DNA from: Pseudopedobacter sp035496935
GTDB lineage: Bacteria > Bacteroidota > Bacteroidia > Sphingobacteriales > Sphingobacteriaceae
Direction: 5' to 3'
Assembly: GCA_035496935.1 (NCBI GenBank)
Contig: DATJED010000005.1
Span: 1 to 64,000 of the forward strand
DNA: 64,000 nt
The notes below the pieces were generated by a model. It did not search any database. It saw only the letters and a list, made by a program, of their open reading frames with translations, and was not told where the DNA came from. Both the position numbers and the translations under genes were made by a program. Each line of letters begins with the position of its first letter. Position 1 is the first letter of the stretch. Of this stretch, positions 50,460-59,759 are shown one piece after another.

Positions 50460-52499
50460 TTGAAAAAGTATTTTTTATTTCTTGTTTTCAGTTTCTTTGC
50501 CTTCCAATCGTTTGCGCAATTTCAACGCCGTATACCGCAAGACGGAGAGTTTGAAAGACAGCAACGAGAAGGTAATCAGGATGAAAAAAGAGATGGTGAC
50601 AGCGAGGAAAATATCGATTCTGTAAGGGCGAGACTAGATGCAAAACGAGACTCCATCGTTTACACCGCTAAATATATCAAATACACAAAAGCCGAATTTT
50701 TAACAGACAGTAGCCGTCTGTTCCCTTTAGATACTTCAACAAAAGATTTCCACCGTTACCGAATTCTGGATTTGCCCGAACATCCAACAATGAACCTAGG
50801 GCTAAACGGTCTTTCTTATAGAGATTTACTTTTTGAACCAGCAAAAACTATTGGTTTTGATGTGGGCTATCATTATTATGACCGATATTTACTAAAGCCA
50901 GAAGATATAAAATATTATCAGGCCCGTACCCAATACACCGAGTTATATTTTGAAAATCCCGCTTTTGGACGGGCAACGGAGCAACAGTTTCATGTTATCC
51001 ATACACAAAACATAAAACCTAACTGGAATATTGGGGCCAGTTTTGCAAAACAAGGATCGCGGAGTTATTTTGGATCGCCCGAACGTAGAGCAGATGCACT
51101 TGTTGTAAATCATTTAAATGCTTCTTTATGGAACTGGTACGAATCAAAAAATAAGCGTTATACCTTGTTGGCAAATGCCACATTTAACAATCTAAAAGGT
51201 TACGAAAACGGATCGATACTTAACGATTCCATTTTTACAACAACTACAAAAGTAGATCCGGAGTACGAAGCTACCAGACTTAATTCGGCCAAGCATAACA
51301 ATAGAAACAACACCTTATATTTACAACAATATTATAACATTGGTAAACAAAAATCTGTTGACTCAAATGCTGTAGTTTTACCAACGCAAAGGGTGGGCTA
51401 CAAAATAGCTTACAATACGCAAAAATATTTTTTTGTAAACGATGGTGCAGATGATAGCGGTTTGCTAAAAAACTACTATATCTATCCCGATTCCAGCAAA
51501 ACCTCGGACAGCACCTTTGTAAAACACCTCACAAACGAATTTAGTTATAGTTTTTACCTCCGGGGCAACAAGCTTTCTTTTTTAAGAAACGAGCTAAAAG
51601 TAAATGCCGGAATCTCGCAGGATTACTACGATTATCAGCAATATAACTATAAAACAAAGTTCCAAAACATCACTTTAAAAGGCAATGCAGATTACAGTTT
51701 TAGCGATAAAGCCAATCTTAGACTAAATATTCAGCAAATTATACAAGGGCGTAATTTTGGAGATTTCCTGTATCAGGCAAGTTCCGAAATTAAATTAGGA
51801 AATAAAATAGGAAGTGTGCTTTTAGAAGCCTATTCACAAAACCAAAGTCCGGCTATTGTTTACGAAAAGCAGGTTACAAACCACTATATGTGGAATTTAA
51901 ACTTCGATAAAACCAAAACCCAAAACTTAGCTTTTAGCTATCTTATTCCAAAATATAATTTTAGGGCCAAAGCCGAATATTTTTTGATCAGCAATCATCT
52001 ATATTTTGCCGAAGGAACAGATGGAGATGCTTATCCAAAACAATTGGGCAGTAACATCAATCTCTTGAAATTAAGCTTAAGAAAAGATTTTAAATTCGGA
52101 AAATTCACTTTTGAAAACTTTCTGGTTTATCAAAAAACAGATTTTGAATCAGTGCTGATGACGCCGGAAATTTACACTTTCCATAGCTTCTTTATGCATC
52201 AGGATTTCTTTAAGGTGCTAAAAACCGAGTTCGGTTTTGATGTAAGGTACTTTAGTAAATATACGCCGCCCTCTTACGCACCTGCAATTGGCCAATTTTA
52301 TCAAAAAAGCAATGTACAGTTAGATACATACCCTGTTATGGATGTTTGGATACGCACCAACTGGAAAAGGGCTAATCTATTTTTAAGATATGATTATTTT
52401 AACCAAGGCCTATTTAGCAAAGGTTATTACACCGTAAATCATTATCCAATGCCTTACTCCTTAGCTAAATTTGGCATCCGCTGGAATTTTTACGATTAG
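50460..52499 (+). CDS. Putative porin
   Basis: A 679-residue outer-membrane beta-barrel of the Bacteroidota putative porin family. It starts at a TTG two bases after the PNP stop (KKYFLFLVFSFFAFQSFAQ follows, a clear signal peptide); no nearby ATG fits. A short charged, Arg/Asp-rich segment (about 20-55) precedes the conserved HRYRILDLPEHPTMNLGLNG, then alternating amphipathic beta strands extend to the terminal aromatic-containing IRWNFYD. Linkage to PNP suggests nucleoside or nucleobase uptake, but this is inference. Confidence 0.85.
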   Translation: MKKYFLFLVFSFFAFQSFAQFQRRIPQDGEFERQQREGNQDEKRDGDSEENIDSVRARLDAKRDSIVYTAKYIKYTKAEFLTDSSRLFPLDTSTKDFHRYRILDLPEHPTMNLGLNGLSYRDLLFEPAKTIGFDVGYHYYDRYLLKPEDIKYYQARTQYTELYFENPAFGRATEQQFHVIHTQNIKPNWNIGASFAKQGSRSYFGSPERRADALVVNHLNASLWNWYESKNKRYTLLANATFNNLKGYENGSILNDSIFTTTTKVDPEYEATRLNSAKHNNRNNTLYLQQYYNIGKQKSVDSNAVVLPTQRVGYKIAYNTQKYFFVNDGADDSGLLKNYYIYPDSSKTSDSTFVKHLTNEFSYSFYLRGNKLSFLRNELKVNAGISQDYYDYQQYNYKTKFQNITLKGNADYSFSDKANLRLNIQQIIQGRNFGDFLYQASSEIKLGNKIGSVLLEAYSQNQSPAIVYEKQVTNHYMWNLNFDKTKTQNLAFSYLIPKYNFRAKAEYFLISNHLYFAEGTDGDAYPKQLGSNINLLKLSLRKDFKFGKFTFENFLVYQKTDFESVLMTPEIYTFHSFFMHQDFFKVLKTEFGFDVRYFSKYTPPSYAPAIGQFYQKSNVQLDTYPVMDVWIRTNWKRANLFLRYDYFNQGLFSKGYYTVNHYPMPYSLAKFGIRWNFYD

Positions 52500-52538
52500 T
52501 TAAACCCATTATTCTTCTTTAAAGCAATACCAATTAAA

Positions 52539-52739
52539 TTAATCTTCCTCCAGTATTTCCTGAACCCGCCCTACTTGCCCATCTTCTAACATTACTTTTA
52601 TGCCTCTGTGATGTTTTGGCGCACTCGTTAACAAACGTTTTACAACACCTTCGGTTAATGTTCCGCTCCGCTGGTCTTTCTTCAAAACGATATTAACCAA
52701 CATTCCGGGTTTAATATTTGCTCTTACTGTTCCGTCCAT
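52539..52739 (-). CDS. ywbE: YwbE-family small protein
   Basis: A 66-residue protein of the YwbE family (Bacillus subtilis YwbE). It is almost entirely conserved motif: RANIKPGMLVNIVLKKDQRS, TLTEGVVKRLLTSAPKHHRG, IKVMLEDGQVGRVQEIL. It looks like a small KOW/SH3-like beta barrel. It follows the APC permease with a one-base gap, so the two are probably cotranscribed. The family function is not established. Confidence 0.9.
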   Translation of the reverse strand: MDGTVRANIKPGMLVNIVLKKDQRSGTLTEGVVKRLLTSAPKHHRGIKVMLEDGQVGRVQEILEED

Positions 52740-52740
52740 A

Positions 52741-54537
52741 TCAAATAATTAATCTTACGCCACCTAATTCTTCAATCCGGTAAGGGAATTTATCGCCTGG
52801 GGAACCAACAAACATAAAATTAGCTGGTATTCTCCATTTTTCAGATAATTCATGAATTAGCTCTGGCCCAAACTTAGCCTTTATTTTCACGAATTCGATA
52901 GCGATTTCTGGATACATCCTATCTAAAACATCAATATCCTGTTCCAACTTTTCGGGAATCTCCTCGTCATCTCTTAAAACGGTTACAATTTTAATTCTTT
53001 TTGTATGTTCGTTATTTCTGATGTAAGTCATTACCCTATTTAAATTGGCAACATTATCTCCTTTGGTAAAAAACACAAACTCTTGTGAGTTAATACTATC
53101 AATACTTTTCTGCAAGCTTCTGCTGATGTAAATCACCCCGCGACGTAACGGAATTTCTAAATTGCTATCCTCAATCGCTCTTCTAATCGGGTTAAATAAA
53201 TATTGAATAAAATTGATTAAGAACTTTAACAGCGTAGTACGGCTCAGCATAACTATCAAGAAAAGCATTGTTGGGATAAGGTATTTTAAAAAAACCACAA
53301 TATTTCTTGATTGACCTGGATCTTCCGGAACAATTAAAACATTGCCTAATATGGCGCAAAAAACTGCTGAAAACGCAAAAATTAATGCCGTCCACTTTGC
53401 TTTCTCTGGTCTTGGTAAACGCCTCCGCTTTACCTTCAACAACATATTACCAATTACAAAAAGGCACATCACCGAAAGGAATGATAATGCATACACGCCG
53501 GCCAGTAATTCCACTTCACCTTTAGTGATAAACAATACCGACAAACAAAGTAGAAAGAATAAAATAATGATGCGATATGAACTTCCTTTTTTATTTTTCT
53601 TGAGGAAAAAGTTAGGCATAATTCTATCCAAGGTAATCCGTTCTAACAATCCAGAAACACCAACGAAAGACGTCAAAACCGCTCCGCTTAGCACCAAAAC
53701 AGCATCAATAGATATAATATAAGCTAACCATTCACCGCTACTTACAACACCTATCTGTGATAATAGGGCGTTGCTATGGAGTTTAATCTCGGGAATTGGC
53801 ATTACACAGATGGCTAAAAAAGCAATCAGTGGATTTAACACGCTTACCACAACCCACATATTACGTAAGGTTTTTGGAAAAACACCTCGCTTCTGTTCTT
53901 CTACAAAGTTTGCCGAACTCTCGAAACCAGAAATCCCCAGCATAGAAGCTGCAAAACCAAAAAAAATGGCCATCCCAATACTACCAAAAGTTAATGGCCG
54001 ATGCCAGTTTGTGTAAAGATTTTCAAATCCGTTGGTGAAAAGATAAACAACTATAGATCCTATTAAAACCGCCATAGTAGTTAAATGAAAAAGGAAAATA
54101 CCAATTGCTACCTTTGCCGACTCGGTTATGCCCGATATTGTTAATAGCGCAAAAATTAAAAGTAAACCCACCGTGGCTAAAAGCACTGGCAAAGAAGGCA
54201 CTAAATGCGCCAGATAGTGCATTCCTTCGTTTGCAGAAATTACTGCAGTTGCCATGTAAGAAAGCAAGGTTAAACAAGCTGCCATAGATGCTAAAGACTT
54301 GCTTGTAGTATTTAACAAAGCATTATAAGCACCTCCGTTTAAGGGCAAAGCGCCAACTACCTCTCCGTAAATTTTTCGGAATGTAAAAAGCACCAAAGCA
54401 ACAATTAAAAGTGTAATCCATGCATATTGTCCGGCAAAACTAATTGCGAGCGCACATACATAAAGAACAGAAGAACTGATATCATTCCCCGAAATGGATG
54501 TGGATGCGAGTTCTCCTAACTTTTTGTCTTCTGTCAT
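52741..54537 (-). CDS. APC-family amino acid permease
   Basis: A 598-residue transporter with about twelve membrane helices up to residue 440. It begins with a cytoplasmic LGELASTSISGNDISSSVLY, close to the conserved first-helix glycine region of APC transporters. EVVGALPLNGGAYNALLNTTS and GFAASMLGISGFESSANFVEEQK are family blocks. The last 150 residues form a soluble domain (RGVIYISRSLQKSIDSIN ... KTVTVLRDDEE-like) of unknown role. Substrate cannot be assigned. A promoter element lies at 54563-54570. Confidence 0.88.
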   Translation of the reverse strand: MTEDKKLGELASTSISGNDISSSVLYVCALAISFAGQYAWITLLIVALVLFTFRKIYGEVVGALPLNGGAYNALLNTTSKSLASMAACLTLLSYMATAVISANEGMHYLAHLVPSLPVLLATVGLLLIFALLTISGITESAKVAIGIFLFHLTTMAVLIGSIVVYLFTNGFENLYTNWHRPLTFGSIGMAIFFGFAASMLGISGFESSANFVEEQKRGVFPKTLRNMWVVVSVLNPLIAFLAICVMPIPEIKLHSNALLSQIGVVSSGEWLAYIISIDAVLVLSGAVLTSFVGVSGLLERITLDRIMPNFFLKKNKKGSSYRIIILFFLLCLSVLFITKGEVELLAGVYALSFLSVMCLFVIGNMLLKVKRRRLPRPEKAKWTALIFAFSAVFCAILGNVLIVPEDPGQSRNIVVFLKYLIPTMLFLIVMLSRTTLLKFLINFIQYLFNPIRRAIEDSNLEIPLRRGVIYISRSLQKSIDSINSQEFVFFTKGDNVANLNRVMTYIRNNEHTKRIKIVTVLRDDEEIPEKLEQDIDVLDRMYPEIAIEFVKIKAKFGPELIHELSEKWRIPANFMFVGSPGDKFPYRIEELGGVRLII

Positions 54538-54562
54538 AAACTTATGATTGTATATTCTGATG

Positions 54563-54570
54563 CAAATTTA
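54563..54570 (-). promoter_or_regulatory. -7 promoter element of the APC permease-ywbE operon
   Basis: The minus strand reads TAAATTTG, an exact TAnnTTTG match, 25 bases before the permease ATG. Confidence 0.5.
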
Positions 54571-54760
54571 AGATTTATCTGTTGACCTTGTAATAAAAGG
54601 AATTTCCTGTTGGTTTAGCTAAACTTTCAAATATTCGACCAAATAGAACTATTATTTTAATTTAATTTTTAAATCTCCGTCAAAAGATGATTCTAATCAT
54701 TAAACCGGCATCTAACTATTAAAAATGGTTAAAATACGGCTAAAATTAAATGCTTTCTTT

Positions 54761-54768
54761 TATCTTTG
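54761..54768 (+). promoter_or_regulatory. -7 promoter element (TATCTTTG) of icd
   Basis: An exact TAnnTTTG match giving a leader of about 55-60 bases. The rest of the 292-base gap from 54538 is AT-rich and shows nothing else beyond the divergent permease promoter. Confidence 0.5.
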
Positions 54769-54829
54769 GACGATTTAGAAAATCAGTCTTTTTTTTGGAC
54801 ATCTCATTAAACTTCATAAAATAAAACAC

Positions 54830-57049
54830 ATGTCAAACTCATCAAAAATTATCTATACTAAAACAGACGAGGCGCCAATGTTGGCTACTTATTCACTTTT
54901 GCCTATTGTGCAAGCTTTTACGGCTTCGGCAGGTATTGATGTAGAAACAAGAGATATCTCTTTGGCAGGAAGAATTTTAGCGAATTTTCCTGAGTTTTTG
55001 AAAGATGACCAAAAAATTGGAGATGCATTGGCAGAGTTAGGATCTTTGGCAAAATTACCAGAGGCTAACATCATTAAATTGCCTAACGTTTCTGCTTCTA
55101 TTCCACAGTTAAAAGCTGCAATTACCGAGCTGCAATCACAGGGCTTCGCATTACCAAATTACCCGGAAGATGCAAAAACAGAAGAAGAAAAAGCAATTAA
55201 AGCAAAATATTCAAAAGTATTAGGTTCGGCTGTAAACCCAGTTTTACGCGAAGGTAACTCTGATCGTAGAGCACCAAAAGCAGTAAAAAACTACGCAAAA
55301 GTCAATCCTCATTCAATGGGCGCTTGGTCCGCAGATTCTAAAACCAACGTAGCCAGTATGAGCGAAGGCGATTTTTACGGTTCCGAAAAATCGGTAACAG
55401 TAGAAAACGACAGTCAGTTTAAAATTGAGTTTGTAGATGCTAACGGAACGGTTACAGAACTTAAAAGTTTGGCCAACTTAAAAGCAGGAGAAGTAATTGA
55501 TAGTTCGGTATTGAGCATTTCTAAATTGAAAGCTTATGTTGCTGAAGCAATTAAAGAGGCAAAATCAGCTGGCGTTTTATTATCAGCACATTTAAAGGCT
55601 ACGATGATGAAGGTTTCAGATCCTATCATTTTCGGAGCAATCGTAGAAGTTTACTTTGCAGATGTTTTTGCAAAATATGAAGAACTTTTTAAAACTTTAG
55701 GTGTTGATACCCGTAACGGTTTAGGCGATGTTTACGCAAAAATTGCGGGCCAACCGCAAGAAGCTGAGGTTAAAGTAGCGATTGATGCCGCAATTGCAAA
55801 CGGTCCGGCTTTGGCCATGGTAAATTCTGATAAGGGTATTACTAATTTACACGTTCCTTCAGATGTTATTGTAGATGCTTCAATGCCTGCAATGATTCGT
55901 ACTTCGGGCCAAATGTGGAATAAAGACGGTAAACAACAAGATACTTTAGCTTTAATTCCTGATAGAAGTTACGCTGGTGTTTATACTGCAACTATCGACG
56001 ACTGTAAAAAACACGGCGCTTTTGATCCAACTACTATGGGTTCTGTACCAAACGTAGGTTTAATGGCTCAAAAAGCAGAAGAATATGGTTCTCATGATAA
56101 AACTTTCCAAGCGGTAGCCAACGGAACTATCCGCGTAAGTGATGCTTCTGGTAACGTGTTTTTTGAACAACCGGTAGAAAAAGGGGACATCTTCCGTATG
56201 TGCCAAGCAAAAGATGCACCTATCCAGGATTGGGTTAAATTAGCGGTTACTAGAGCTCGTTTGTCTAATACGCCGGCAGTTTTCTGGTTAGATGAAAACA
56301 GAGCACACGATAGGGAAATCATCAAAAAAGTAAACAAATATTTGCCAACCTTCGACACTAAAGGATTGGATATTCGTATTCTTTCGCCAATTGAAGCTAC
56401 TAAATTTACTTTAGAGCGTATCCGTAAAGGCGAAGACACTATCTCTGTTACGGGTAACGTATTGCGTGATTATTTGACAGATTTATTTCCAATTTTAGAA
56501 TTAGGTACTTCTGCAAAAATGCTATCTATTGTGCCGTTAATGAACGGTGGTGGTTTGTTTGAAACAGGTGCTGGTGGTTCTGCACCTAAACATGTAGAGC
56601 AATTTGTAAAAGAAGGTTATTTACGTTGGGATTCACTAGGCGAATTTTTAGCCTTACAAGCCTCTTTAGAGCATTTAGCACAAACCCAAAACAATAACAA
56701 AGCACAAGTATTAGCTGATGCTTTAGATGAAGCTAATGCGAAATTCTTAGCAGAAGATAAATCTCCGGGTCGTAAATTAGGTACCATTGATAACCGCGGT
56801 TCACATTTCTATCTAGCTCTTTACTGGGCAGAAGCTCTAGCTGCGCAAACTCAAGATGCTGACTTAAAAGCTAGATTTGGACCATTGGCAAAAGCATTGA
56901 TGGAAAACGAAGCGAAAATCACTTCCGAATTAATTGAAGCGCAAGGTAAAGCTCAAGATATTGGCGGTTACTACAACCCTAGCGATGAGTTGGCTTCAAA
57001 AGCGATGCGCCCAAGCGCTACATTAAATAATGCTTTGGCTAGTTTGTAG
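54830..57049 (+). CDS. icd: NADP-dependent isocitrate dehydrogenase, monomeric type
   Basis: A 739-residue monomeric IDH that decarboxylates isocitrate to 2-oxoglutarate with NADP in the TCA cycle. The size and the blocks IIYTKTDEAPMLATYSLLPI, NSDRRAPKAVKNYAKVNPH, SAHLKATMMKVSDPIIFGAI, IPDRSYAGVYTATIDDCKKHG and NGGGLFETGAGGSAPKHVEQ separate it clearly from the 400-residue homodimeric enzyme. Codon use looks strongly biased, consistent with high expression. It is monocistronic with its own promoter and a strong terminator. Confidence 0.97.
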   Translation: MSNSSKIIYTKTDEAPMLATYSLLPIVQAFTASAGIDVETRDISLAGRILANFPEFLKDDQKIGDALAELGSLAKLPEANIIKLPNVSASIPQLKAAITELQSQGFALPNYPEDAKTEEEKAIKAKYSKVLGSAVNPVLREGNSDRRAPKAVKNYAKVNPHSMGAWSADSKTNVASMSEGDFYGSEKSVTVENDSQFKIEFVDANGTVTELKSLANLKAGEVIDSSVLSISKLKAYVAEAIKEAKSAGVLLSAHLKATMMKVSDPIIFGAIVEVYFADVFAKYEELFKTLGVDTRNGLGDVYAKIAGQPQEAEVKVAIDAAIANGPALAMVNSDKGITNLHVPSDVIVDASMPAMIRTSGQMWNKDGKQQDTLALIPDRSYAGVYTATIDDCKKHGAFDPTTMGSVPNVGLMAQKAEEYGSHDKTFQAVANGTIRVSDASGNVFFEQPVEKGDIFRMCQAKDAPIQDWVKLAVTRARLSNTPAVFWLDENRAHDREIIKKVNKYLPTFDTKGLDIRILSPIEATKFTLERIRKGEDTISVTGNVLRDYLTDLFPILELGTSAKMLSIVPLMNGGGLFETGAGGSAPKHVEQFVKEGYLRWDSLGEFLALQASLEHLAQTQNNNKAQVLADALDEANAKFLAEDKSPGRKLGTIDNRGSHFYLALYWAEALAAQTQDADLKARFGPLAKALMENEAKITSELIEAQGKAQDIGGYYNPSDELASKAMRPSATLNNALASL

Positions 57050-57068
57050 TAATTTATCAATACATTAT

Positions 57069-57103
57069 AAAAGCAGTTTAGGAGATTCTTAAACTGCTTT
57101 TTT
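57069..57103 (+). terminator. Intrinsic terminator of icd
   Basis: A perfect 12-bp stem (57069-57080 with 57090-57101), a 9-base loop and a T run; 20 bases after the icd stop. Confidence 0.85.
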
Positions 57104-57132
57104 GGTTTTGTAGCTTTTTACTTAAGCCATAC

Positions 57133-57226
57133 CGTCATGCTGACGATAGGAAGCATCTCACTTGCAGGGTTGCCATTCGATAAGCATAATTTCTTGTGAG
57201 ATGTTTCACTATCGCTCAACATGACG
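57133..57226. repeat. REP-like imperfect extragenic palindrome
   Basis: CGTCATGCTGACGATAGGAAG and GCATCTCAC (left arm, 57133-57161) is mirrored by 57196-57226, which reads GTGAGATGTTTCACTATCGC then TCAACATGACG. The arms pair with a few mismatches and one small bulge around a 34-base centre. I recall CGTCATGCTGA...CATCTCAC-type palindromes as abundant dispersed elements in Bacteroidota genomes. No RAYT-like transposase gene lies nearby. Confidence 0.7.
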
Positions 57227-57318
57227 ACGTTTTTTAAATACAACATTGTTCTCATGGTTGCGAATCAAAGAAAATTATTGGCATAATCATAGCTAATAAA
57301 TTATAAAACCTTATTATC

Positions 57319-57714
57319 ATGGAAAAAAAAGCGAATAACAGAGATGATAGTTTCAATAGAAATGGTGAATCGAACTTAAACGATAACGAAGCCAGAAACT
57401 TAAAATATAATGAAGCTGAAAACAGCTACGAATTAGATATCGAACCGGAAGACGAGGATTACCAACATGCCGACCCTTATGACACCGCAGCAGATAATGG
57501 CGATGATATGGATTCGGATTATGACGAGGCTAATCCCTATGTTGGAGACGAGTATGAAAAAGACCTGTCTTTAGAAACCAATCTCGATAATTTAGGAATG
57601 CATACTGCAGATGAAGACAGTTTAAAAATCAGTCGGAAAGACGAAAGAAACAGCCATGTGCCCGAAGATGATCGAACTGATTTAGATGCTGAAGGTTATC
57701 CTAAAAAAGATTAG
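57319..57714 (+). CDS. Highly acidic, probably disordered hypothetical protein
   Basis: A 131-residue protein with 42 Asp/Glu residues (32 percent), many Asn and few hydrophobic residues; residues 43-90 (EPEDEDYQHADPYDTAADNG and DDMDSDYDEANPYVGDEYEK) are the most acidic. There is no signal peptide, membrane segment or recognisable domain, so it is probably intrinsically disordered and cytoplasmic. The ATG follows an AT-rich region with no clear promoter. Function unknown; the composition is compatible with a stress or hydration-related protein, but this is a guess. Confidence 0.65.
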   Translation: MEKKANNRDDSFNRNGESNLNDNEARNLKYNEAENSYELDIEPEDEDYQHADPYDTAADNGDDMDSDYDEANPYVGDEYEKDLSLETNLDNLGMHTADEDSLKISRKDERNSHVPEDDRTDLDAEGYPKKD

Positions 57715-57746
57715 AGCACTACAAATTCAAACCTTACCTTTTTCTT

Positions 57747-58775
57747 TTAACTCCGAATCTCGCGACGTATAAAAAGGTAATATGAGAGCGCAAAACAACT
57801 AATTGTTGCTGCAAGCATTCCGCTTACCTGTGGCCAAACAATTAGAAGACTTTCTCTAAAAGGCAAAGGCGAAGGAATTGCTCCGGCCATTTGTTCCATA
57901 GTTAAAGGGCCAAGGCTTCTTACAGACGGTATCAGAAGGGTTGTAGAAGCATCCGTATAAAGTTGGTTTGGCGCTATGCGAAGTATGTTCAGTATTAAAT
58001 CATTATAACCCAACAGCTCTTGTTGTGAAAGAAAAGAAGGATCCGGTAACCAGGCTTTCACAATAAGCGTAACCAAGATTTGATAAAACACGGTGAAAAA
58101 CAGCCAAATTCCAATAGCAGATAATGCAGAGGTTGCAGTTTGCCTAAAAGCAACGGAAAGTAAAACAGATAGACCTAACCAAAAAGCTACATATACTATT
58201 GTTATCCCAATAAATCCCATTATTCTAAGTAATTCCTGTGGCTCCATCCGAACACCAGTGAGCATCAAACCACCACCTAACATCAGCAACACTAACACAA
58301 GAAACAACGAACTCACCAAAATAAGCGCAGAAAAAAACTTGGCAAGCAAAAGGTTATCACGATAAATAGGCTGCGCTACAAGGCGGGTTAAAGTACCATT
58401 GTTCTGCTCGGCGTTTAAGGCATCAAACCCTAAACCGATACCTAAAAGTGGCGCAAGAAAGCTTAACAGCACATGAAAAGGAGGCATTGAATTATCTGTG
58501 GCAGTCAACAGTTTAAGGTAAAGAAAAGTATGGTCGGGATCATTGGTATTACCAACAGCTGTACGCAGATGACCTACCGAAGCATATATAGAGGCAACAA
58601 AAGTGAGCACTATTAAGGTAATAAGAACAATAAAGCGCCAACTACGTATATGATCTGCAATTTCTTTATTAACTATTACAGCAAAGAAACTATTGTACTT
58701 TGACTTTTTTAATCTGTTTCTATTTTCTAAAGCGGGAAAGAAAAGATTTTTTAAAGACACCGTTAGACTTTTCAT
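57747..58775 (-). CDS. ABC-2 type transporter permease
   Basis: A 342-residue permease with about six membrane helices; the first is near residues 49-68 (FIVLITLIVLTFVASIYASV). LLGIGLGFDALNAEQNNGTL followed by RLVAQPIYRDNLLLAKF is the signature of NosY-like ABC-2 permeases. Its start overlaps the end of the ATPase gene by 56 bases, a strong sign of coupling. With the ATPase and the upstream NEW3 protein it forms one exporter operon. The cargo is unknown. Confidence 0.9.
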   Translation of the reverse strand: MKSLTVSLKNLFFPALENRNRLKKSKYNSFFAVIVNKEIADHIRSWRFIVLITLIVLTFVASIYASVGHLRTAVGNTNDPDHTFLYLKLLTATDNSMPPFHVLLSFLAPLLGIGLGFDALNAEQNNGTLTRLVAQPIYRDNLLLAKFFSALILVSSLFLVLVLLMLGGGLMLTGVRMEPQELLRIMGFIGITIVYVAFWLGLSVLLSVAFRQTATSALSAIGIWLFFTVFYQILVTLIVKAWLPDPSFLSQQELLGYNDLILNILRIAPNQLYTDASTTLLIPSVRSLGPLTMEQMAGAIPSPLPFRESLLIVWPQVSGMLAATISCFALSYYLFIRREIRS

Positions 58776-59736
58776 AAACTGTATTTTCTGTTAAACTGCT
58801 TTCAAAATATTTCTGATAAATTTCCTCAAGGCCGTAACTTTTTTGGCGTACACCTTCAATATTATAACCTTTTTCGACAAGCGAACGAACGATTGTAGGA
58901 GTAATATTTCTATCGCAAGCAAATTCAATTGAATTGCCTTCAACTTTTATCGCATTAACACTTTTCAATTCTATAAATTCATTTTTATGGGGGAAAATTC
59001 CGGCAAATGTGTCGTCCAGATCAACCCACGTTACATGATCCTGTCCGGAGAAAAGTGTTTCTGAAAGTGACATTATATTACCTTGCACCAACAGTTTCCC
59101 CTCCACAAATATCCCCACCCGATCACAAACTTGTTGCACATGATGTAAGTGATGAGAGGAAAGCAACACGGTAAGTTTCTGTTCCTTACTTAACGTTCTG
59201 ATTAGTGCAAGAAAATCGCGAACACCGCTAGGGTCAATCCCCAAAGTGGGTTCATCCAAAATAATAACTTCGGGTTTTTTAATCAATACTTCGGCAAGAC
59301 CCAAACGCTGTTTCATCCCTCGGGAATACGCTCCGGTCTTTAGATGCATTTGTTTAGCCAACCCCACTGTTTCCATCACCTCAACGGTTCTAAAAGCTAA
59401 TTCCTCCTCACTAAGCCCGTTCAGTCTGCCAATATACTCCAAGTTTTCAAGCGCAGTCATGTTATCATAAAACCCTACACTATCTGGCATATAGCCAACA
59501 CGCCTTTTTACGTCAATAGGGTTACGTGTTGCATCATATCCGCATACCGTTGCTTTTCCTGAGCTAGGTTCGGTAAGCCCTAACATCATAAGTATGGTTG
59601 TAGTTTTCCCGGCTCCGTTAGGTCCCAGTAGGCCAAAAACCTCGCCTCTATACACATCAAGGCTCAGTTTATCAACCGCTACTTTAGTACCATAGTTTTT
59701 GCTTAGACGCTCTAAGTGTATGATAGAATCCATCAT
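58720..59736 (-). CDS. ABC transporter ATP-binding protein
   Basis: The ATP-hydrolysing subunit of an ABC-2 exporter, about 338 residues. I use the ATG at 59736 (MMDSIIHLERLSKNYG); the longer frame to 59835 extends into the upstream gene. Walker A is GLLGPNGAGKTTTIL, the signature YSRGMKQRLGLAE, Walker B VIILDEPTLGIDPSG, and SSHHLHHV contains the H-loop. A C-terminal accessory domain (about 240-320) is typical of NosF-like ATPases. It lies 23 bases after the NEW3 gene. Confidence 0.93.
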   Translation of the reverse strand: MMDSIIHLERLSKNYGTKVAVDKLSLDVYRGEVFGLLGPNGAGKTTTILMMLGLTEPSSGKATVCGYDATRNPIDVKRRVGYMPDSVGFYDNMTALENLEYIGRLNGLSEEELAFRTVEVMETVGLAKQMHLKTGAYSRGMKQRLGLAEVLIKKPEVIILDEPTLGIDPSGVRDFLALIRTLSKEQKLTVLLSSHHLHHVQQVCDRVGIFVEGKLLVQGNIMSLSETLFSGQDHVTWVDLDDTFAGIFPHKNEFIELKSVNAIKVEGNSIEFACDRNITPTIVRSLVEKGYNIEGVRQKSYGLEEIYQKYFESSLTENTVYEKSNGVFKKSFLSRFRK

Positions 59737-59759
59737 AATAAACGTTTTTATGCAGAAAT

